A stretch of DNA of 5,870 nt from an uncultured Megasphaera sp. (lineage in GTDB: Bacteria > Bacillota > Negativicutes > Veillonellales > Megasphaeraceae). The translations under genes and the position numbers were made by a program. Under the pieces are notes generated by a model. It had not been told where the DNA came from and made no database searches. It saw only the letters and a program-made list of their open reading frames with translations. The stretch spans positions 1 through 5,870 of the forward strand of contig CALBLM010000365.1 of assembly GCA_937895695.1 (NCBI GenBank), given 5' to 3'. Positions 1 through 5,227 of the stretch are shown here, piece after piece (positions within the stretch are counted from its first letter, which is position 1; every line of letters starts with the position of its first letter).

Positions 1-6
1 AATCTA

Positions 7-55
7 ACATAATAAAAGAAACTGTCACATGAAGTGACAGTTTCTTTTATTATGT
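7..55. terminator. Strong hairpin terminator, probably bidirectional
   Basis: Bases 7-28 are perfectly complementary to 34-55, giving 22 uninterrupted base pairs around a 5-nt loop (ATGAA). The centre of the stem carries the GC-richer CTGTCAC/GTGACAG. The outer stem is A-rich on the left and T-rich on the right, so a T-run follows the GC core in either direction. The gene it serves on the left lies outside the window. On the right it isolates potE from upstream transcription. Seen directly; the terminator role is inferred from structure. Confidence 0.85.
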
Positions 56-138
56 CATCCTTTTCCTACGGCATATGCACTTGTATTGTCTACTGTATCT
101 TGTATCTTACTTTATTTTTGAAAATTAATTTTTATTAT

Positions 139-155
139 ATCTATTGCGAATAGAT
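139..155. repeat. Inverted repeat 1 in potE leader (candidate operator)
   Basis: ATCTATT-GCG-AATAGAT is a perfect 7-bp inverted repeat with a 3-nt centre. It contains the same CTAT/ATAG half-site core as two further inverted repeats downstream in the leader. A 17-bp dyad of this sort is a typical size for a dimeric repressor or activator site. No regulator gene is identified for it in the window; function is inferred. Confidence 0.5.
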
Positions 156-168
156 TTCTTGATTTTGG

Positions 169-194
169 TTCTATTTTTATATAAAAAAATAGAA
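169..194. repeat. Inverted repeat 2 in potE leader (candidate operator or hairpin)
   Basis: TTCTATTTTT (169-178) is exactly complementary to AAAAATAGAA (185-194) across a 6-nt centre. It shares the TTCTAT/ATAGAA arms of repeat 3 and overlaps a possible -10 (TAGAAT, 190-195). All pairs but two are A-T, so an RNA hairpin would be weak and a protein-binding role seems more likely than termination. Confidence 0.5.
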
Positions 195-211
195 TAAAAG
201 TATTTAATTTT

Positions 212-230
212 TTCTATAAAAATGATAGAA
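212..230. repeat. Inverted repeat 3 in potE leader (candidate operator)
   Basis: TTCTAT (212-217) and ATAGAA (225-230) form a 6-bp dyad with a 7-nt spacer, repeating the arms of repeat 2. Its right arm continues into TAGAAT, which also resembles a -10 box. It sits 64 nt before the potE start codon, where a bound protein could block initiation or early elongation. Confidence 0.45.
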
Positions 231-282
231 TTAACTAGCTAAAAACATACGTATTTAGCACGATATAAAAAACGATATGAAA

Positions 283-288
283 GAAGGA
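283..288 (+). promoter_or_regulatory. Ribosome binding site that sets the potE start
   Basis: GAAGGA lies 6 nt before ATG at 295. The longer ORF begins at ATG 277, upstream of this site and with no Shine-Dalgarno match of its own (its upstream bases read ATAAAAAACGAT). This favours 295 as the true start. Confidence 0.8.
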
Positions 289-294
289 CTGATA

Positions 295-1626
295 ATGAAA
301 ACTACCCGTCGTAAAATGTCTCTCGTGCAGCTCACTTTTGTTACAGCTGCCAATATGTTAGGTGCCGGCATTATCATGCTGCCAACCAAACTTGCCGAAG
401 TCGGTACTATCTCCATTATTTCCTGGATTATTACATCTTTCGGCTCTTTAGCCCTAGCCATGACGTTTGCCCGATGTGGCATGTTTACAACGAAGCCTGG
501 CGGAATGGGCGGTTATTCCGAATACGCCTTCGGGCGAATAGGACATTTTATGGCAAATTATGCCTATGCTGTTTCCATCGTTATTGCAAATGTGGCGATC
601 GCTATTTCTGCAGTCGGATATGGCGCCGGTTTTCTCGGTGCATCGTTTTCGCCACTGCAAACATGTTTATATACAATAGCACTACTTTGGATTGCTGCTG
701 CTTTGAATTTTAGCGGCTCGCGATATTCCGGCAAACTGAGTACCGTGACTATTTGGGGTGCAATTATTCCCGTGTTGGGCATTTCTCTGATCGGCTGGTA
801 TTGGTTTGATCCTTCTATTTGGATCGCCTCTTGGAATCCTGGAAATGTCGGCTTTTCAGATGCCGTTGGCAATTCCATTGCTTTGACGCTTTGGTCGTTT
901 CTTGGCCTAGAATCGGCAGCCGTTAATATGGATGCCGTAGAAAATCCACAGCGTTCTGTTCCTATTGCGACGTTTGTCAGCACCCTTGGTGTTGCTATTA
1001 TCTATGTCGCTTCTACGAATGTCATTGCCGGTGTAGTACCTAACGCTGAAATTTTAAGTTCCAGTGCCCCTTTTGGTCTAGCTTTTACCTATATGCTTGG
1101 TTCTACAGCCGGAAAAATCGTTATGGGACTGATGGTTTTTTCCTGTGCCGGTTCATTGCTTTCTTGGCAGTTTACCTTAGCACGCGTTTTCAAAACCAGT
1201 GCGCAACGCGGATTATTTCCGAAAGTATTTGCAAAAGTAACCGATGCCGATGTGCCCGTAAAAGGCATGATCGTCATCCTCATTATGCAGAGTGTTCTAT
1301 CTCTGATGACTATTAGCCCCACATTAGCTGCTCAATTTGAATTGCTGGCTAATTTGGCAGTTGTAACGAACGTCATTCCTTATATTCTTTGTGCCGCTGC
1401 GTTAAAATCTATTTTGGCTAAAGAACATATTCCGAATACGGTTTGTAATCGAAATTCCTCTATTTTTTTAGCCGGCGTATCTATTATTTATTGTATTTAC
1501 GCGTTAACGACAACAGACGGCATTACGTTTTTCAGTGGCTGTCTAGCAGCTTTTGCCGGCTGTCTCATTTATATGATCCGATTTAATATTATGAAACAGC
1601 CTATGCTGCAAGAACAATCTAAATAA
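295..1626 (+). CDS. potE: Putrescine/ornithine antiporter PotE (APC superfamily)
   Basis: The 443-aa product aligns almost end to end with my recollection of E. coli PotE (439 aa), including residues 26-44 (IIMLPTKLAEVGTISIISW), 91-109 around the IANVAIAISAVGYG block, 200-206 (WSFLGLE), 241-250 and 352-365 (NLAVVTNVIPYIL). PotE is a 12-helix inner-membrane carrier that exchanges putrescine for ornithine and can also take up putrescine with protons. About 12 hydrophobic segments are visible. Residues reported as critical in E. coli (Cys62, Trp201, Glu207, Trp292, Tyr425) appear as C61, W200, E206, W291 and Y426. Trp422, linked to excretion, appears to be C423 here, and Cys210 and Cys286 are alanines. 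The start at 295 is chosen on its ribosome binding site. The gene stands alone: a terminator follows 14 nt after the stop and no speF ornithine decarboxylase is adjacent. Cadaverine/lysine or another diamine/amino-acid exchange is possible. Family assignment is very secure; exact substrates are inferred. Confidence 0.93.
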   Translation: MKTTRRKMSLVQLTFVTAANMLGAGIIMLPTKLAEVGTISIISWIITSFGSLALAMTFARCGMFTTKPGGMGGYSEYAFGRIGHFMANYAYAVSIVIANVAIAISAVGYGAGFLGASFSPLQTCLYTIALLWIAAALNFSGSRYSGKLSTVTIWGAIIPVLGISLIGWYWFDPSIWIASWNPGNVGFSDAVGNSIALTLWSFLGLESAAVNMDAVENPQRSVPIATFVSTLGVAIIYVASTNVIAGVVPNAEILSSSAPFGLAFTYMLGSTAGKIVMGLMVFSCAGSLLSWQFTLARVFKTSAQRGLFPKVFAKVTDADVPVKGMIVILIMQSVLSLMTISPTLAAQFELLANLAVVTNVIPYILCAAALKSILAKEHIPNTVCNRNSSIFLAGVSIIYCIYALTTTDGITFFSGCLAAFAGCLIYMIRFNIMKQPMLQEQSK

Positions 1627-1640
1627 CATATAATAAGTTG

Positions 1641-1685
1641 CCCCCTATTCAAAACTCTATCTATCATTGCGTTTTGAATAGGGGG
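1641..1685 (+). terminator. potE terminator
   Basis: CCCCCTATTCAAAAC (1641-1655) pairs perfectly with 1671-1685, giving a 15-bp stem with five terminal G-C pairs and a 15-nt loop. It is followed on the + strand by ATTTTCTTTTCT. It begins 14 nt after the potE stop. On the opposite strand the flank is CAACTTATTAT, a poor T-run, so it serves potE mainly. Confidence 0.9.
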
Positions 1686-1717
1686 ATTTTCTTTTCTCAC
1701 TATTTGCAAAAGAAAAA

Positions 1718-1748
1718 GGATACAGACGGTATGACACCTACTATATCC
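1718..1748 (-). terminator. Terminator of the amino-acid permease gene
   Basis: Read on the - strand, GGATATAG (1748-1741) pairs with CTGTATCC (1725-1718) using one G-U pair. An inner GGT/ACC stem closes a 5-nt loop. The tract TTTTTCTTTTGC follows directly (1717-1706). The G-U pair would be an A-C mismatch in + strand RNA, and the T-run is on the - side, so it points to the permease gene, whose stop is about 40 nt away. It is moderate in strength because the stem is A-T rich. Confidence 0.7.
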
Positions 1749-1787
1749 ATTGCTGAATCATATATCATAAACAGTAACTTATTTATA

Positions 1788-3038
1788 TTACCACGCTGCC
1801 GGCAATAAGCCGCAAATACTTAACAACGCATATATACCTGCACTAACAAAAACTGCTACTACTAACCATTGTATCATAGGATGGGCAATCCAACCGCATT
1901 TCCATACGGGATTGACATTTCCCATTTTACGGGCACGGCGCAGCATAACAACTGGCAGAATAGACATAATAATCCCGCCAAATGTTCCTGCGCAAAAGAT
2001 AGCATTAACAAAACTGACGAGGCCGCTATATGCCAAAATAAACGGCGGTACAGCAATTGTCACTAAACAAAATGCCCGCGTTTTGTAATTCGTTTCTGAT
2101 GCAAATCCCAAGCGGTCTACCATATTGGTCAAAAAACTTTCAGCGATGGCCCAATACGATGTTAACATCGCGCAAAAAGCAAATAAATTTACGACAATAA
2201 AGAAAATTTGATGTCCTAAGGCTTTTCCCCATGCCAGGGACGCTACTTCTGTAATTTCATGTACAGGCAGCATCAAAAAGACAGCAAACGGCACAATCGC
2301 TAAAATAAGCAGAGATATAATAAATGCCACTACAATAGACGGCACCACTTGCTGGGGCCGATGGGATAATCCACGTGACAGTTCCGGTACAATATACTGT
2401 ACGGCATAACAAAAAACCGTAATATTAAATACAGGAACAGCATATTTCCAGTTCGTATACAAAATATCCGCTACAGGGACATTTGCTGATAAAAACGAAC
2501 CGCCAACCAATAAAACCAGCAACACAATCATGCCACTGCTAAGAAATTTTTCTGCTACGCCTGTTGCCTTCAATCCTAACCAAACAATAACTGTTGCCGG
2601 TAAGGCAAACAACAAACTCCCCATTTGCACAGAGATTCCAAACAACTCACTCAAAATCTTACCGCAGCCGCTCGTATACGCAATCAAACTGCAAAACGAA
2701 GTCGCTCCTACGGAAAAGAAAATAGCCCAAGAGCCAATTTTTCCGACATATCGTTGTGCCAATCCGGAAAGCTGAAGAGACTCTTTGGTACGCATTGTCG
2801 TTTCGACGACATACAACATAGAGACTAAAGAAAAAAATCCGGCTATCACAAGCCATGTGACTAATACAGGCCATCCGGCACTGCGGGACGCATACGCCAA
2901 CCCCAGTACACCGGAGCCGATGGTAGACCCGACAACAAGCATCGTAGCCTCCCAAAACGTAAGACGATGAATCTTGAGTGCTCCTTCTTTTTTAGCAGCA
3001 CTCACTGCAACTTTGTCCAACTCGTTCACATATTCCAT
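1788..3038 (-). CDS. Amino-acid permease, APC superfamily, HAAAP-like
   Basis: The 416-aa product is a polytopic inner-membrane protein with about 11 hydrophobic segments (roughly 31-51, 55-78, 104-128, 138-158, 166-186, 198-218, 232-257, 276-298, 322-340, 343-365, 388-410), as expected for the hydroxy/aromatic amino acid permease group (TnaB/TyrP/Mtr, SdaC) and the related Aa_trans fold. The first helix carries the glycine-rich unwound-helix motif of APC carriers (VGSTIGSGVLGLAYA, 36-50), and helix 6 has a YAVQYIVPEL segment (211-220) matching the conserved mid-helix region. The charged N-terminus (1-28) is probably cytoplasmic. Substrate cannot be read from sequence: an aromatic or hydroxy amino acid by family, or a substrate of the neighbouring lyase by context. 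The ATG at 3038 is used; its only Shine-Dalgarno-like sequence (AAAGGGTG) is unusually far, about 10-12 nt, so translation may be modest. The gene has its own promoter and terminator. Family membership is fairly sure, the subgroup less so. Confidence 0.8.
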   Translation of the reverse strand: MEYVNELDKVAVSAAKKEGALKIHRLTFWEATMLVVGSTIGSGVLGLAYASRSAGWPVLVTWLVIAGFFSLVSMLYVVETTMRTKESLQLSGLAQRYVGKIGSWAIFFSVGATSFCSLIAYTSGCGKILSELFGISVQMGSLLFALPATVIVWLGLKATGVAEKFLSSGMIVLLVLLVGGSFLSANVPVADILYTNWKYAVPVFNITVFCYAVQYIVPELSRGLSHRPQQVVPSIVVAFIISLLILAIVPFAVFLMLPVHEITEVASLAWGKALGHQIFFIVVNLFAFCAMLTSYWAIAESFLTNMVDRLGFASETNYKTRAFCLVTIAVPPFILAYSGLVSFVNAIFCAGTFGGIIMSILPVVMLRRARKMGNVNPVWKCGWIAHPMIQWLVVAVFVSAGIYALLSICGLLPAAW

Positions 3039-3059
3039 GATAAGATAACACCCTTTCTG

Positions 3060-3073
3060 TGTAATATGTTACA
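3060..3073. repeat. Dyad in the permease 5' leader (candidate operator)
   Basis: TGTAA-TATG-TTACA is a 5-bp inverted repeat with a 4-nt centre. It lies about 14-27 nt downstream of the predicted transcription start and before the ribosome binding region, where a bound repressor could obstruct transcription. The half-sites resemble those of the E. coli TyrR box (TGTAAA-N6-TTTACA), but the spacing is shorter, so no TyrR assignment is made. Confidence 0.35.
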
Positions 3074-3093
3074 TGATGTCAGCATTTCGCCTT

Positions 3094-3122
3094 ATTATAT
3101 ACTAGTTGCATTAAATCCGCAA
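3094..3122 (-). promoter_or_regulatory. Sigma70-type promoter of the permease gene
   Basis: On the - strand, TTGCGG (3122-3117) is followed after exactly 17 nt by TATAAT (3099-3094), a perfect -10. The predicted start near 3087 leaves a leader of about 49 nt. The DNA upstream (3140-3183) is very AT-rich and could act as an UP element; a second TATAAT at 3152-3147 lacks a good -35. A TGCATT/AATGCA dyad (3107-3112 and 3128-3133) brackets the -35 and could be an operator. Confidence 0.75.
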
Positions 3123-3183
3123 GAATGAATGCATTACTATGCTCACATTATATATATACTTATATCATAACCGTATATACAAT

Positions 3184-3229
3184 GAAACGAGTGACTCCAA
3201 TTGCTTTTCAGCACAAAGTCACTCGTTTC
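3184..3229 (-). terminator. Hairpin terminator after the PLP lyase gene
   Basis: GAAACGAGTGACT (3184-3196) is perfectly complementary to 3217-3229, a 13-bp stem. Inside the 20-nt loop a second stem, TGCT/AGCA, closes a GAAA tetraloop when read on the - strand. The structure begins 19 nt after the lyase stop. The T-run after it on the - strand is weak (ATTGTATATA), so termination may be incomplete and some transcripts may run into the permease promoter region. Confidence 0.65.
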
Positions 3230-3248
3230 TATATAGATAATATTACTG

Positions 3249-4463
3249 TTACACCTTTTCCAAAGCCTGTCCCAAATCGGCAATAATATCTTCTGCATCT
3301 TCCAAACCGACGGACATGCGAATCATACCATCTGTAATACCAGCAGCTTCCCGTATTTCTTTGGGTATCATTGTATGCGTCATGGCAGCTGCCTGTTCTA
3401 CCAAGGTTTCTGTATCGCCTAAGCTGACTGCCAATGTACAAAGTTTTAAGCTGTTAATAAAGCGTTTACCCGCTTCTAAACCACCTTTGACATCAAAAGT
3501 CATCATGCCGCCACCGCCGCGCATTTGTCTTTTTGCCAAGTCGTACTGCGGGTTGGATGGCAAAAAAGGATAGCGAACAATATCAATTTTAGGCTGTTGT
3601 TCCAAGTACTGGGCAATTTTCAAGGCATTCTCATTATACTGCTTCATACGAACGGACAGTGTTTTTAATCCTCTCGTTGCCAAGAATGCTACAAATGGGG
3701 ACATGACAGCGCCAAAATGCATGAGTGTACCTAAACGGCACTGCCGTAAAAATTCTTCATCATTGGAAATCACGGCACCACCTAGTAAATCGCCATGACC
3801 GCCTATATATTTGGTAACACTTTGTACAACCCAGTCTGCTCCCAAATCCAACGGATTCGTATTATAAGGAGTAGCAAATGTATTATCAATGCCAACTTTA
3901 ACGCCATGGGCATGGGCAATTTCTACTACTTTAGCAATATCAACCAATACCATTGTCGGATTTGCCGGACTTTCAATATAAATCAATTTTGTATTTTTCT
4001 TAATTTTACGTTCTAATTCATCCAAATGCAGCGGATCGAATGTATCCACTTCTACGCCAAAGCGAGGAAGAAAATCATTGGTTACATCTTCGGTACCGGA
4101 ATATTTAGCTTTACAGAAAATCGCATGATCTCCGGCACTAACACTCATAAAAATCGCACCCGATACGGCTCCCATTCCAGATGCATAGGACACGGCCCCC
4201 ACTCCATGTTCAGCTTCTGCCAATTTTTTTTCAAAATAATCATTACTTGGATTGGTAATGCGGCTGTACGCAAAACTAGCTGCATAATCATCACATGCCT
4301 GTACTGCGTCATCGGTAGAATCAAAATAAAATGTCGATGTCTGATAAATCGGCGGAATCAATGATCCATACATATCCCGCGGTTCGCCGCCGTGTACGTT
4401 AACCGTCGCCGGACCATAGTCTTTACGATTGAATTCCGGATGTCTCATCACACTTAAACTCAT
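3249..4463 (-). CDS. Cys/Met-metabolism PLP enzyme, methionine gamma-lyase type
   Basis: The 404-aa product is a full-length fold-type I PLP enzyme of the Cys_Met_Meta_PP family (MGL, cystathionine gamma-lyase/synthase, O-acetylhomoserine sulfhydrylase). Visible landmarks are the phosphate-binding YSR of the partner subunit (Y66, R68), SGMGA (96-100), the catalytic tyrosine Y121, the PLP-ring aspartate D193 in IDNTFATP, the Schiff-base lysine K218 in SVTKYIGGHGD, SLGDTETL (347-354) and the carboxylate-binding arginine R383 in IRMSVGLED. In methionine gamma-lyases the tyrosine loop reads YGCT, with a cysteine (Cys116 in Pseudomonas putida) important for activity on methionine. Here it reads YSGT, with glycine G123 at that place. 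Likely chemistry is alpha,gamma- or alpha,beta-elimination of a sulfur amino acid, yielding a thiol or H2S, a keto acid and ammonia in the cytosol; methionine, cystathionine, homocysteine or cysteine could be the substrate. The ATG at 4463 is chosen over one 21 nt upstream because AGGGGG lies only before it. It has its own promoter and terminator. Confidence 0.88.
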   Translation of the reverse strand: MSLSVMRHPEFNRKDYGPATVNVHGGEPRDMYGSLIPPIYQTSTFYFDSTDDAVQACDDYAASFAYSRITNPSNDYFEKKLAEAEHGVGAVSYASGMGAVSGAIFMSVSAGDHAIFCKAKYSGTEDVTNDFLPRFGVEVDTFDPLHLDELERKIKKNTKLIYIESPANPTMVLVDIAKVVEIAHAHGVKVGIDNTFATPYNTNPLDLGADWVVQSVTKYIGGHGDLLGGAVISNDEEFLRQCRLGTLMHFGAVMSPFVAFLATRGLKTLSVRMKQYNENALKIAQYLEQQPKIDIVRYPFLPSNPQYDLAKRQMRGGGGMMTFDVKGGLEAGKRFINSLKLCTLAVSLGDTETLVEQAAAMTHTMIPKEIREAAGITDGMIRMSVGLEDAEDIIADLGQALEKV

Positions 4464-4470
4464 ATATATT

Positions 4471-4476
4471 CCCCCT
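4471..4476 (-). promoter_or_regulatory. Ribosome binding site that sets the lyase start
   Basis: On the - strand AGGGGG stands 7 nt before ATG at 4463. The alternative in-frame ATG at 4484 lies upstream of this site and has only TTGTTTT before it, so the first seven residues of the longest reading frame are probably untranslated. Confidence 0.8.
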
Positions 4477-4494
4477 ATGGTCATAAAACAATAT

Positions 4495-4515
4495 TCTAGA
4501 GCGATTATCTAGAGC
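4495..4515. repeat. TCTAGAGC direct repeat over the lyase promoter (candidate operator)
   Basis: TCTAGAGC occurs at 4495-4502 and again at 4508-4515, a period of 13 bp, each copy containing the palindrome TCTAGA. An adjoining dyad TAGAG-CATAA-CTCTA spans 4510-4524. The pair overlaps the predicted -10 and the transcription start of the lyase gene, the classic position for repression. The TetR-family protein encoded just upstream is one candidate ligand; this is inference. Confidence 0.5.
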
Positions 4516-4532
4516 ATAACTCTAATTATGAA
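4504..4532 (-). promoter_or_regulatory. Predicted promoter of the lyase gene
   Basis: On the - strand TTCATA (4532-4527, four of six matches to TTGACA) is followed after 17 nt by GATAAT (4509-4504, five of six matches to TATAAT). The predicted start is near 4497, giving a leader of about 34 nt. The upstream regulator gene ends in a terminator whose T-rich tail reaches into this -35, so a separate promoter here is expected. Confidence 0.55.
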
Positions 4533-4541
4533 TAAAATAAT

Positions 4542-4578
4542 ACGCCTTTCTACCTCAAAAGTCAAGATAAAAAGGCGT
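4542..4578 (-). terminator. Terminator of the TetR-family regulator gene
   Basis: On the - strand ACGCCTTT (4578-4571) pairs with AAAGGCGT (4549-4542). The whole interior also pairs if G-U is allowed, giving 16 continuous pairs around a 5-nt ACTTT loop. It is followed by ATTATTTTATTC. The wobble pairs would be A-C mismatches in the other strand's RNA, so the hairpin is oriented for the regulator transcript. It starts 3 nt after the regulator stop codon. Confidence 0.85.
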
Positions 4579-4581
4579 TCT

Positions 4582-5193
4582 TTAGTTGCAGTTCATAAAG
4601 GTATGGAGCAATCTAGGAAGATACTTTTGACATAAATGAATCGTTTCATGACGAGCTTTCGTTTGAGACCATTCATAAATCAACGTACGTACCATCATAA
4701 AGAGATAATCTGCTGTATCCTCAACAGACGTATCCCGATCCATTGTTCCTGCCTGCTGTGCTGCTGCAATGAAAACACGAAGGTTGTTATAAAACGGAAC
4801 ATGCATCCATGTATGTTCCTGTTCGTAGATATGTTCAAACGCTTCATATACATGATACGAAAATACTTCTCCCGCATCGGCCCATATGTCCCCATACATA
4901 TCTAAATACTGAAACAGATAGGGATAGGGATTCTGCACTTTTTTATCCAGTTGTTCTAAAATTTCTGGCTGTGGCGTTTTCGCTATATCTATGCATATAT
5001 CCAGCAACATTGCCTCTTTATTTTTAAAATGATAATACAACGACCCCATTGGCAGTTGGGCCACTTCACAAATATCCCGCATCGATGTCATTTCATATCC
5101 CTTTTGTGAAAACAACGATTTCGCTGCCTCAAGAATTCGTTGTCGATTGGCTTCCGTTTGCTCTTGCCGTTTGCCTTTTTTTATTTTTTCCAT
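4582..5193 (-). CDS. TetR/AcrR-family transcriptional regulator
   Basis: The 203-aa product has the N-terminal TetR DNA-binding domain at about residues 15-62: helix 1 RQRILEAAKSLFSQKGYE, then TSMRDICEVAQLPMGSLYYHFKNKE with the helix-turn-helix and the characteristic YYHFKNKE signature (53-60). The lysine- and arginine-rich N-terminus (1-18) is usual for the family. The remainder (about 65-203) is the helical ligand-binding and dimerisation domain, rich in aromatics (Y90, Y92, F94, Y96, Y100, W104, W129, W175), but it names no ligand. Length is typical. The ATG at 5193 is chosen over one 45 nt upstream because GGAGGA lies 5 nt before it and the longer form would overlap the preceding gene. 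It follows the membrane-protein gene by 34 nt with no room for a promoter, so the two are probably one transcript, with the membrane protein a natural target. The lyase gene just downstream is another possible target. Confidence 0.92.
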   Translation of the reverse strand: MEKIKKGKRQEQTEANRQRILEAAKSLFSQKGYEMTSMRDICEVAQLPMGSLYYHFKNKEAMLLDICIDIAKTPQPEILEQLDKKVQNPYPYLFQYLDMYGDIWADAGEVFSYHVYEAFEHIYEQEHTWMHVPFYNNLRVFIAAAQQAGTMDRDTSVEDTADYLFMMVRTLIYEWSQTKARHETIHLCQKYLPRLLHTFMNCN

Positions 5194-5198
5194 TGCAA

Positions 5199-5204
5199 TC
5201 CTCC
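5199..5204 (-). promoter_or_regulatory. Ribosome binding site that sets the regulator start
   Basis: GGAGGA on the - strand, 5 nt before ATG at 5193, is the strongest Shine-Dalgarno sequence in the window. A GATAAT at 5212-5207 is too close to it to be the -10 of a separate promoter, since transcription would begin inside the ribosome binding site. Confidence 0.85.
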
Positions 5205-5227
5205 GGATTATCGTATGACAACACCCT

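Larger units (their letters stand above)
61..294 (+). promoter_or_regulatory. potE leader and promoter region (AT-rich, no gene)
   Basis: These 234 bases between the upstream terminator and the potE start hold no convincing ORF. They are extremely AT-rich after about 105. The potE promoter must lie here because the preceding hairpin insulates the gene, but no hexamer pair stands out. The best -10 candidates are TAGAAT at 190-195 (with TTGGTT at 165-170, a long 19-bp spacer) and TAGAAT at 226-231 (with a poor -35). Other structure includes a tandem TGTATCT pair (94-107), the palindrome ATACGTAT (247-254), and a near-repeat of CGATATAAAA/CGATATGAAA (261-270 and 273-282). Three inverted repeats are listed separately. 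Confidence 0.5.

Noticed and set aside
139..230. CRISPR-like or mobile-element repeat array
   Set aside because: Only short dyads with unequal spacing occur. There are no repeated 25-40 bp units with uniform spacers, and no transposase or target-site duplication is present in the window.
277..294. Upstream ATG as potE start
   Set aside because: No Shine-Dalgarno sequence precedes 277, while GAAGGA sits correctly before 295. The extra six residues have no counterpart in the remembered E. coli protein.
61..294. Riboswitch or T-box in the potE leader
   Set aside because: The region is too AT-rich and lacks conserved riboswitch cores, a T-box motif or a terminator/antiterminator pair before the start codon.
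564..983. 139-aa reading frame on the - strand inside potE
   Set aside because: It lies entirely within the securely identified potE coding sequence, has no ribosome binding site or recognisable domain, and is best explained as a shadow of the opposite frame.
3060..3073. TyrR box
   Set aside because: The TyrR consensus spans 18 bp with six bases between TGTAAA and TTTACA. Here the dyad spans 14 bp and no TyrR gene is seen, so only a generic dyad is reported.
4026..4364. 112-aa + strand reading frame opposite the lyase gene
   Set aside because: Antisense to a full-length conserved enzyme, with a composition that looks like reverse-complement coding. No domain or start signal supports it.
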